Part shown: positions 56,310 through 64,000 of the stretch, piece by piece
Layout of the letters: each line of letters opens with the position of its first letter
Numbering within the stretch: the first letter of the stretch is position 1
Source of the DNA: Eutrigla gurnardus
Lineage: Eukaryota; Chordata; Actinopteri; Perciformes; Triglidae
Assembly (NCBI GenBank): GCA_963514095.1
Contig: OY741275.1
Span: forward strand, 24,872,898 to 24,936,897
Direction: 5' to 3'
Length of the DNA: 64,000 nt
The notes under the pieces: model-generated
What the model was told of the DNA's origin: nothing
Databases searched by the model: none
What the model saw: only the letters and a program-made list of their open reading frames with translations
Translations under genes and position numbers: made by a program

Positions 56310-58445
56310 GTCCAGCAGAGGGCGCTGTGTGCGGCGTGTGTGTGTTGGGAGAAAGACAGTCACCATGGTAACCACCCTGACTCAACAGCGCCCTCTCTGG
56401 GTCACTACTGTTTCCATGGTGATGAGAGCTAACGTAGACGTCTAATTCAACGTAGCGAAAACACGTAACAGTAGCGACAGCTTTTTACATTTTATATATT
56501 GTTTACTGGGCTTTAATACGCGATAAGGTGACTTGAAAGATGTATTTAAATCCAAACTACCTGTGCTTTCAGAAGTTATCACTTCTTCTTGACTGATGGG
56601 AAAGAAAACTCGTTTTTTAATTCAAATTCATGTTTACATTTTGCGATATTTTAATTACCAGCATTTCTCTGAATATAATTTGTGTTGCCTATTTTTTTTT
56701 AAACATTTTTTTATTACATTTTTCATTTGACCAGTTTCTGGTTCTGCTGCAGAGAGCAACGATTAATCTGTAATTCAAACTAAACATGTGAGTTTAAAGT
56801 TTCTCTTCCGCTCGCTGACTCTCGAGTGTGTTGATTATTGTTTAAAGTGTTTTTGTTTGTTGGTTGGATGAAACCAAAGTGTCCAAACTTTCATATTTGA
56901 ACACAACAGAGCTGTTTTTATTGAGATAATGCAGCTTTGTTAGCGTAACGGCTGTAATCTGGATAAGAAAAAGAAAGAACAAGTTGTTGTTTAAATAGAA
57001 AATCCTTCATTTTAATAGAAACGTGTTGATAAAAGCAGTGAGACTTTCCAGTGCAGAACAACTTCACATGAACAAAAACTAATTTATTAAAAATACTAAA
57101 AACATCTGTGTGTGATGTGCGTTTGTTCTAAATGGATGAACATGATGGAGGGTGGCGGACCATTTTTAAATGTCTGGATTCACAAAATTCAGACATTTAA
57201 AAAAACTGCTCATGAAGATTTAAAAAATTATTTCCATCATCTTTTTCTGTGTTTTTTCACACTGAAGAATTTGGTGACTTTGAAGCTTTTTTTAAAAACT
57301 AAGGTGGCATCCAAGAAACTAGACCCGGGTCCACCTGGACCTCATGGTCCGTGATCAGTTCAGCATCTGCGTTATATACTTATGGGATTTCATTTGACGC
57401 GTACATACGGAGTTAAATCAGGACCGTTTATTTGGATTGTTTGAGAAAATAGAAATAAGTCGAACTTAAAGTTCAGGTTTTTAATCTTAAATTTTGAAAA
57501 ATATGATTTGATTTGATTTCAGTTCTGGATTTCTTTCGAATAAGATAAATATATTTTCACTTACAGCCCTGATTTTACTTCATAGTGCAGCATCTTAAAC
57601 GGTGCTCTAAATCAATAAAACGCAAAACTCCCAAAACTCCTCAACCCTCACGCGTTTGTTCCCTGGAGGAAAGAGAAGCACTCCGTCTTCGTCACGCCTC
57701 CAGGCGGTTGTTCAGCACAACACGAGAATCGGGGATTTACCTGCAAATCCTTTTATCGGGCGATTGTGTTGAAACGAATTCCGCCACAAGATTTCAATAA
57801 TCGGAGCTTTTAAAAAGACAGAAACTCCCAGTGTTGAAGTTCGGCGTCCGTTAAAAGTCCCAGCAGCCATCATTCATGAGGACTTGTGTCTGTGCGTCAG
57901 TTAATAAAGTGTTGGTCAGCAGGCAAACAAAAAGATCTACAGAGAGCCAGTCGGAGGTTTCATCCCCCTGAGGTCGAAGGTCATCAGAAAGTCCCTTCCT
58001 TTGGTTTTAGTTCCTCTCCAGAGAGTCAGAATGGTGTCATCGGTATCTCCACAGGTGCTCCGAGGCCTTCTGACGGGTGGTTTCGGGTTCACTTCCCTTT
58101 TTTTATTCATGAATCCTCCATCCGAGTCTCTGATCTGTTTTTCTGAAGGCACATGGCGGCAAAATCGTTTTTAAGGTCACAGTGGTGTTCGGGAGGCGTT
58201 CCCCTGAGACGCGTCGGCGTCCGGCCCGCTGAAACCGGCTGACTCGCTACGAGTCGGATCAGCTGACTCGCTCTGGACGGATTTCATTGGCCGTTCATTG
58301 TTCTGCCGTCGCAGACAAATTGAGGTTCCATACGCAGCACTCCATCCATCAGCACGAGTGTCTCATTAAAAGTCTTGCACAGTCACAATTATGAACTCCT
58401 CCATCCGATGGTCAGAGGTCAGAGGTCGTGGCCAGACAGGCGGGG
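56310..58445. other. Tail-to-tail region between cerkl and itga4
   Basis: Holds the 3' UTRs of both genes. No other gene seen. Plus-strand AATAAA at 57,614-57,619 and 57,903-57,908 are far from the cerkl stop, and minus-strand AATAAA (58,107-58,102) is about 340 bases past the itga4 stop. Transcript ends cannot be fixed from sequence. Confidence 0.5.
58102..58107 (-). terminator. Candidate itga4 poly(A) signal
   Basis: AATAAA on the minus strand, about 340 bases downstream of the itga4 stop codon. The hexamer alone is weak evidence. Confidence 0.3.
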
Positions 58446-58550
58446 TTACGAAGTGCTCTCTCTTTTATCGTTTTTGGGAACGTAGTCCCAGCTGTCTCTC
58501 TTGAACTCCTCCTCCTCCTCCTTCTGGAACTGCCTCTTAAAGAAACCAGC
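58446..58550 (-). CDS. itga4: itga4 last exon: cytoplasmic tail
   Basis: AGFFKRQFQKEEEEEFKRDS, then WDYVPKNDKRESTS and TAA (58,448-58,446). Human tail is AGFFKRQYKSILQEENRRDSWSY. The glutamate run is expanded by a (GAG)n tract. Confidence 0.95.
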   Translation of the reverse strand, partial: AGFFKRQFQKEEEEEFKRDSWDYVPKNDKRESTS

Positions 58551-60227
58551 CTGAGAGACAGACAGGTGGACAGACAGGTGGTCAGACAGGTGGAGAGACA
58601 GGTAGTCAGACAGGTGGTCAGACAGGTGGAGAGACAGGTGGAGAGACAGGTGGTCAGACAGGTGGAGAGACAGGTAGTCGGACAGGTGGAGAGACAGGTG
58701 GACAGACAGGAAACAAGTGGACACAGAAATGTACCGTCAAAAAATGATGGTGTACTGTGTTTATCAGTAGATTATACTGCAGTGTACTGTCATTTATTAG
58801 TACTATAATACAAAGACACACTGACCCTAATATCGCTGTATACTTAATATGTTTATCTGTACATTATATATTGCAATATACTGCAGTTTCAGTACATATA
58901 TTATATTGTGATGAACTGCAATTGTACAAAAAGTACCATTGTCATGAAACATAGTACTGTTTATCAGGTCAATATATTGTAATATAAGTACCATTATATT
59001 GTGATATATTGCAATTCATCAGTACTATAATATTGCCATATATTACAATTTATTAGTACTATTTTATTGCTATATACTGCTGTTTATGGGTACCATTCTA
59101 TCATAATATTCTTGTGTATTAAGTGAAATATGAATATTTACCTTCCACAGACACCAGATGAGAGCAGCCAGGATCATCAGACCCAGAACCAAGCTGATGA
59201 CGATGATGAAGACTTTCACTGCCGATGAAGGTTTCTGGGTGAAGAGAGCTTCCACCACCACCTGGAAACAGCCACATGGAAGTTACCATCATTTCACCGG
59301 GTCCTGGTCTGGTTCTGGGTCTCGGGTTTCAGGGGGTCTCACCTGAGCTACAGGTTGCTCGGCGATGAGGACGGTGTGAGGACCTTCTCGGGGGTGTGAC
59401 ATCATCGCCGTGCTCTCGAGCCTCATGACGCCGTGACGACCCTGAGACGGACAGCGGGGGTTTTTATCCCTTCCTCTGAAGATTATGTGCATTATGCCAT
59501 TAAACCTTGTGTATTTAAATGGTTTATTAATGTCAGGGTTCAAATCTCAGATTCCCTGACCTTCAGCGACTAAAAAGCTGAATCTCCAGGATGTGCTGAG
59601 TAGACAAAAAACCAGCCACAGTATTTTAAACTCATTCATTTAGAAGCTTTAAGTACACAACTTGAAGTTTAAACTGCTTGAACGAGTGGTAAATTGGCGT
59701 TGGAAAAACCAAGTAACCATGACAACCACTCACAAAATAGGGGCAAACTCATGAAATAACCTGATAAAGAAAAACACCTCATGGGAAATGTTACATTTTG
59801 GTAAATGGCAACTCAAATTTAAACAGAATTCCCAGATATTCATGAATTATCAAATAACTAACTAACTTTCCCTGCCTGGAAAATACTTTTTAAAATTCCC
59901 TGATATTCCAGAAATTCCCAGGGAATCCTGTAATGTACTCTTTAAATCAAGTTTTTCTCCTGTGGATCAGTTTTACATCGTGTGGTGAAAGCAGCACCTT
60001 CAGCAGTGCAGCAGCTTCCATTGTGTGTCTGTGTCCACCAGTGATGCGTTCAGGCTCACTACAGAGCGTAGGTCACCTGTGTGTTTATTAACAGTGTGTT
60101 ACCGGAGCTTGCAGCAGCACGGCGGGGTTCAGTCTGATCTCCAGCTGGATGAAGGCCTCTTTCCCCGCCTCCAGGTTACCAAGACGACACACCAACCGCT
60201 CACACAGCTCATCACCACGGCCACAAA

Positions 60228-60312
<85 letters not shown>

Positions 60313-60358
60313 AAGGATGAAGTTCATAGAGTGATAATTGCTGACTCCAACTCAAGCA

Positions 60359-60416
<58 letters not shown>

Positions 60417-61373
60417 GTGTGTGTGTGTGCATACCATTCTGCGGGTGGAGGTGGAGGAGAAGAAGAAGACGAGCTGTTTGATGAAGGAGGCCTGAGGGAC
60501 GTCGCAGTCCTCGATGACTGAAACGGTGGTTTCGCTGATGGAACACGAACCCTGAGACGTCTGCAGAGAGAAAATGTAAATATTAATATGACATACACAC
60601 TTATTTTACTGCTGCTCTACGTCACCGCCACTTCTATCCAATCAGCATCCTGCGGCTGGGTGATCTGAATCAAACATGTATTTTCCAGCTGTGAACGATT
60701 CTATTTCGATAAAGTTCTTGTACAGATTTTGACAAAACGGAAAGCATTTTCTGAACGGTTAAATTACTTTAAATGCTGCAGTTCCTCTACTGGCCACTAG
60801 AGGCTGCTCCAAAAAATAAAGTAAACAAACAGACTGTTTAAAGTGAATGGAAAAGTCAACACATTTAACTTAAACTCTTTACTTGTTTAATTAAGATGAT
60901 GCTGAAGCTTATATGAGGTATTCAGATGTGTCTCAGCCAATCACACTCAGCCGTGGTTGCTTGGCCCCGCCCACATTAGCCAAACCGGACGTACCTGCCA
61001 GTCGAGCACCTGCAGCAGTCTGTGCCGGTAAGGCGTGAGGATCTTGGGTAGAGCGATGTCGACCACAGTGTCCAGAGACCTGCTGGGACCCGAGTTCAAC
61101 ACCTGCAGGCGAAAAACAACAAATATCAGAGTTAAATCAATAAAACTGTTATATTTCCCTTCGGCTGCTGCTTGTAAACGTCCAGAAGAAGGTTTAAATA
61201 AAAACCTTGTACGTGTAGTTGAATCTTTCAGCGTAGCAGTCGACCGGAGTCGTGTCTTCATCTCCAAACACAAACGAGTTGGGAGTCACAAACCTGCAAA
61301 GACAGACAGACAGACAGGCAGGCAGACAGACGGACAGACAGAGAGACAGAGAGACAGAGAGAGAGAGACAGAC

Positions 61374-61404
<31 letters not shown>

Positions 61405-61645
61405 GAGACAGACGGACAGACAGAGAGACAGAGAGACAGACGGACAGACAGAGAGAGAGACAGACGGACAGACAGACAGATGAACAGACAGGCAGACAGA
61501 CAGAGAGACAGGCAGACAGACGGACAGAGAGAGAGGCAGAAAGACAGAGAGAGAGAGAGACAGAGAGACAGAGAGACAGACAGACAGAGAGAGAGACAGG
61601 CAGGCAGACAGAGAGAGAGGCAGAAAGACAGAGAGAGAGACAGAC

Positions 61646-61685
<40 letters not shown>

Positions 61686-63137
61686 TATTTATTATTCAGC
61701 TTTTGATGACTTTTATCAGAGAGCATATTCTTATCCTGCTATATAAACTTTTATCTACATTGAATATGGTTTTATGATTAAATTAAATGTATTTCATTTG
61801 ATGTGTTTTTATTAATATTTACATTTACATTTACATTTAGGTCATTTAGCAGACGCTTTTGTCCAAAGCGACTTATTTGTCAAAAGAAGGAAACAAAGAA
61901 ACCACAACGTATCATTAAGTAAGAGCTAAAAATAGAACAAGTGTCAGGTCCTCATCTGAGTAAAGTAGTACCTAAAGGGGGGGGGGGGGGGTCGAGGGAG
62001 GGTGTTAGTGGGTCATGCTATGTAGAGTCGAGGTGAAGTCTGAATTAACAGCTACGATGGGACGCTGGTATCGAGTGTTTACTATAGAATATAATGATTC
62101 TATAATCTAGTCGCTGATTTGTTGTTTGGGTTTTGAAACGTGCACTATATTCTAAATTATCAGTAATATAAAACTTAAGGAGAGTAACGGTAAAGCATGC
62201 TGACTCACCCGTGGATGTTAACGTTGACTCCATATTTGAGAGGCAGGAGGAGACTGATGGCGTTGTCATGGAGATACTCCGTCCTCTCATAGTTATCACT
62301 GAAGAAGAAACACATTTTTGATTTCTTTATTTTTGTTTTTGGACTTTCTTCACCTCTGCAGACGAGAGAAGGGGGCGTGTCCTTACCTGCTGATGTTGGC
62401 GTGAATGATGATGTCACCAGGTGTGCTGTTCTGGCTGACGTCCAACAGGAAGCTGATATTCAACTGCAAGGAACAGGAAACGTGTGAATTTTAATGGAGA
62501 GCTGCATTTCCCTCCTTTATAGTGGACACTCATCAAGTGTGTTTACTCCTTTTTTCACCTTTGTTTAAAGTTAAACTGTTCATCTTAAACTGAAACATTT
62601 GACATGCTGAAAGAATTTCCACCTTAAATGTGCTGCCGAGTTTTCCTCCGGGGGGAACTCAGATATTTCAACAGTTTTATTTCACAACGTTTACTGAGAA
62701 ACAAGTGAGACGAAAGGAAATACAGCGAATGTCTGCTGACGAGACAAAAGCTGGAGAGCAAAAGGACAAAAACACTCCTCTTTAATTCAGACTGAAATTC
62801 CTCAACAGCCATTCAGATTAATTTACAGCCATTCGTGGTCCCCAGAGCATGAACCCTGCTGATTTTGGTGGCCTCCTCTAGCGCCTCAGTGAGGTTCACG
62901 TTGGTAAATTGGAGTGAAATGTCTCGACTGCTACTGAATGGATTCATTCCCTCAATTTGTGCTAATTAGCTAATTCTATCACGCAACCAAACTAGCGCTA
63001 ATCGAATAACGGCGTGTGATTGGCTGGAGGTTTACCTGCGAGTCGGCCGGGAGGAGGAGGCTGGTGACGCCGCAGTCAACACCCGCTGTTGTACTGTTGA
63101 CTTCCTGTGTGACATCACAGCTGACCACATTGTCCTG

Positions 63138-63233
<96 letters not shown>

Positions 63234-63957
63234 ATTTGTGTTGTATACTCAAGATTTCCCTTCTTGTGACAAAGTACAGGCTCTGAAATGTACTCAAAGT
63301 AAAAACTATCACTATGAAGTACATTACTACTGGCTGTTTTTTTTCATCATATAAATGAGAAAATAAATAATCGATAATTCCCCTTAAAATGCATTAAAAT
63401 TAAAGTAACAAGCCTGTTTTGAAAAGGAGTAGAAAGTACAGATATTACTTGTAAAATGTAGGGAGGAAAAGTAAAAATAAACACTCTAGTAAAGTACAGA
63501 TCTTAAGGATGTATAACTCGTAAACTCACGTTCTGCAGTACTTTAATGTAGTGGATGTTGCCGGGGAAACGCAGCGTCAGCCGCGGCAGGAAGGCGTCGT
63601 CTCCGGAGTTCAGCAGCGAAGTTTTCAACATGATCGTCTGTCCGGAGCCGAGAGCAAAGTACTGCTGACTGGTGGAAAAACACACCGACATCGAGTATAA
63701 ATACATAAACCGCTTCGTGATGATGATACATTTACATCACAGAAACAAAGGCCAACAACACTGCCAGCAGTATTATCAACAAAAGTATTGATTTAAGGAA
63801 TAGCACCACTCTCATATGTGAGCACTTTAAATATGCTAGCTTAGCTTAGCATAAAGACTGAAAACAGGGGGAAACAGCTAGCCTGTGCATGGATTACATA
63901 TGTAGAATTAGAAATGGCACTAAAACATACTGGAATCACTTATGTTTACTGCATCTG

Positions 63958-64000
<43 letters not shown>
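58446..64000 (-). CDS. itga4: itga4, integrin alpha-4 subunit; 3' part of gene, runs off right edge
   Basis: Integrin alpha-4 pairs with beta-1 or beta-7 at the plasma membrane and binds VCAM-1, MAdCAM-1 and fibronectin in leukocyte and embryonic adhesion. Visible coding exons, in gene order: 63664-63530, 63137-63036, 62463-62387, 62298-62209, 61293-61206, 61102-60995, 60560-60435, 60228-60103, 59441-59343, 59261-59142 and 58550-58446, giving 391 C-terminal residues (human total about 1,030). They cover the thigh/calf region with conserved phrases NSGDDAF (human NAGDDAY), ISFLLDVS, NVNIHG-FVTPNSFVFG, RFNYTYKVLNSG (human MNLTFHVINTG) and LCERLVCRLGNLEAGKEA (human CLNFLCNFGKMESGKEA). Then comes a single transmembrane helix (VKVFIIVISLVLGLMILAAL onward) and a cytoplasmic tail beginning AGFFKRQF, the alpha-integrin GFFKR signature. 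The tail keeps RDSW, around the human Ser988 phosphorylation site. The neighbour cerkl is tail-to-tail, as in human. Most internal introns are phase 0. Confidence 0.95.
58551..58712. repeat. Minisatellite abutting the last itga4 acceptor
   Basis: On the transcript strand, (cacctgtctgtc / cacctgtctctc)n units of 12 bp, about 12 copies, running straight into ctgtctctcag at the exon. Confidence 0.93.
59142..59261 (-). CDS. itga4: itga4 exon: transmembrane helix
   Basis: VVVEALFTQKPSSA, then the hydrophobic VKVFIIVISLVLGLMILAAL and IWCLWK before the donor gtaaat. Phase 0 both sides. Confidence 0.95.
59343..59441 (-). CDS. itga4: itga4 exon: membrane-proximal ectodomain
   Basis: GRHGVMRLESTAMMSHPREG, then PHTVLIAEQPVAQ; corresponds to human NKDENVAHVLLEGLHHQ by position and phase. 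Confidence 0.88.
59535..59925. repeat. Dispersed repeat, copy 2 (copy 1 at 23,395-23,790)
   Basis: Contains ggaaaaaccaagtaaccatg and gatattccagaaattccc, matching the copy in itprid2 intron 1 in the same orientation with indels. Confidence 0.75.
60103..60228 (-). CDS. itga4: itga4 exon: calf-2 region
   Basis: FCGRGDELCERLVCRLGNLE, then AGKEAFIQLEIRLNPAVLLQ. Matches human PHCLNFLCNFGKMESGKEASVHIQLEGR. The acceptor directly follows (TG)n in the transcript. Confidence 0.93.
60231..60307 (-). repeat. (CA)n on plus = (TG)n in the itga4 transcript, at an acceptor
   Basis: About 77 bp; in the transcript it reads (TG)n then CAG and the exon at 60,228. Confidence 0.96.
60364..60429 (-). repeat. (GT)n on plus = (CA)n in the itga4 transcript, just after a donor
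   Basis: The transcript reads AGAATG/gtatgcacacacac, so the CA tract starts within 6 bases of the 5' splice site. Confidence 0.95.
60435..60560 (-). CDS. itga4: itga4 exon: calf region
   Basis: TSQGSCSISETTVSVIEDCD, then VPQASFIKQLVFFFSSTSTR. Two cysteines match the human GECHFENYQRVCALEQ pair in spacing class. Confidence 0.88.
60995..61102 (-). CDS. itga4: itga4 exon: calf region
   Basis: VLNSGPSRSLDTVVDIALPK, then ILTPYRHRLLQVLDWQ; matches human VINTGNSMAPNVSVEIMVPN. Donor CAG/gtacgt. Confidence 0.92.
61206..61293 (-). CDS. itga4: itga4 exon: calf region
   Basis: FVTPNSFVFGDEDTTPVDCY, then AERFNYTYK. The donor AAG/gttttt is weak, but the protein join K-VLNSG matches human, and the nearby alternative GT would shift frame into a stop. 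Confidence 0.88.
61299..61685. repeat. (CAGA/GAGA)n-rich satellite
   Basis: About 390 bp of gacagacagaga-type units. In the transcript it reads as (TCTG)n ending tctgtctgtctttgcag at the exon acceptor. Confidence 0.96.
61812..61985 (-). repeat. Dispersed repeat, inverted partner of 45,700-45,910
   Basis: ggtcatttagcagacgcttt and the inner segments are the reverse complement of the cerkl intron copy, without the (TTTC)n expansion. A poly-G run (61,978-61,990) lies at its edge. Confidence 0.8.
62209..62298 (-). CDS. itga4: itga4 exon
   Basis: DNYERTEYLHDNAISLLLPL, then KYGVNVNIH; phase 2 in and 2 out, joining IHG to FVTP as in human. Donor gtgagt. Confidence 0.92.
62387..62463 (-). CDS. itga4: itga4 exon
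   Basis: LNISFLLDVSQNSTPGDIII, then HANIS; matches human DISFLLDVSS. Contains an N-S-T glycosylation sequon. Donor gtaagg. Confidence 0.92.
62815..62960. repeat. Dispersed fish repeat fragment
   Basis: ccattcgtggtccccagagc, attttggtggcctcctctag and gctactgaatggattcat phrases, of the type seen at 43.5 kb. Confidence 0.45.
63036..63137 (-). CDS. itga4: itga4 exon
   Basis: QDNVVSCDVTQEVNSTTAGV, then DCGVTSLLLPADSQ; corresponds to human INCEVTEE region with two cysteines. The acceptor directly follows (TG)n in the transcript. Donor gtaaac. Confidence 0.9.
63141..63230 (-). repeat. (CA)n on plus = (TG)n in the itga4 transcript, at an acceptor
   Basis: About 90 bp, directly preceding the acceptor CAG of the 63,137 exon. 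Confidence 0.97.
63250..63500. repeat. Probable gtact-rich dispersed repeat
   Basis: gtactcaaagtaaaaactatc and tagtaaagtacagatctt resemble the segments at 24.7 and 54.9 kb. Confidence 0.4.
63530..63664 (-). CDS. itga4: itga4 exon (most 5' one in the window)
   Basis: QYFALGSGQTIMLKTSLLNS, then GDDAFLPRLTLRFPGNIHYI; matches human LAVGSMKTLMLNVSLFNAGDDAY. The acceptor reads tcagcag, a tandem NAG site, so a form lacking the first Gln is possible. Donor gtgagt. Confidence 0.92.
63825..63910. repeat. Dispersed fish repeat fragment (gctagcttagcataaagactg)
   Basis: gcttagcataaagactgaaa and cagggggaaacagctagcct are phrases of a very common teleost repeat that I recall. Confidence 0.5.
63959..64000. 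repeat. (TG)n microsatellite at the window edge
   Basis: At least 42 bp of TG running off the right edge. Confidence 0.97.

Noticed and set aside
59070..59261. Stand-alone 63-codon membrane protein on the minus strand
   Set aside because: It is the itga4 transmembrane exon read past its donor into the intron.
61035..61746. 223- and 164-codon frames rich in Arg/Gln/Thr/Asp
   Set aside because: The (CAGA/GAGA)n satellite read in frame. The real coding sequence here is on the minus strand (itga4).

Overview
This is a eukaryotic window from a ray-finned fish, most likely a percomorph teleost. The evidence is split genes with GT/AG introns and vertebrate protein families, very dense (CA)n/(GT)n microsatellites and minisatellites, and dispersed repeats of a fish-like type. 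There is no bacterial operon structure, CRISPR array, rRNA or tRNA that I can recognise. I identified genes by reading exon translations and recalling the human and zebrafish families. Exon edges were placed by eye from splice sites and phase continuity, and no search was run.

Four protein-coding genes are present, in the order known from the human 2q31.3 neighbourhood (ITGA4, CERKL, NEUROD1, ITPRID2). (1) itprid2 (ssfa2/KRAP), minus strand, 1 to about 25,260: a non-coding or barely coding first exon plus 15 coding exons that give 602 N-terminal residues before the gene leaves the left edge. (2) neurod1, plus strand, about 27,985 to 31,810: a TATA promoter, a 5' UTR exon and three coding exons (346 aa). 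(3) cerkl, plus strand, 35,594 to 56,309: 14 coding exons (551 aa). (4) itga4, minus strand, 58,446 to the right edge: the last 11 coding exons (391 aa), ending in the transmembrane helix and GFFKR tail. itprid2 and neurod1 are head-to-head; cerkl and itga4 are tail-to-tail.

The genes do not form one pathway. ITPRID2 anchors IP3 receptors to actin, NeuroD1 is a neuronal/endocrine bHLH activator, CERKL is a ceramide-kinase-like retinal protein without shown kinase activity, and integrin alpha-4 is an adhesion receptor subunit. Their linkage is ancestral vertebrate synteny.

Non-coding DNA is dominated by repeats: minisatellites at 13.8-14.8, 17.5-17.8, 20.7-21.1, 32.05-33.0, 34.6-35.05, 46.6-48.2, 53.9-54.2 and 58.55-58.7 kb; a TTAA-flanked inverted-repeat element at 22.04-22.82 kb; and several dispersed families with two or more copies here. 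The most notable observations are two introns inside the neurod1 coding sequence, which is a single exon in tetrapods and zebrafish, and the repeated use of (TG)n or (CTGT)n satellites as the tract just upstream of splice acceptors in cerkl and itga4. Others are a pair of RFX-type X-boxes between itprid2 and neurod1, and a 70-bp satellite with apparently identical flanks at two sites 33 kb apart.
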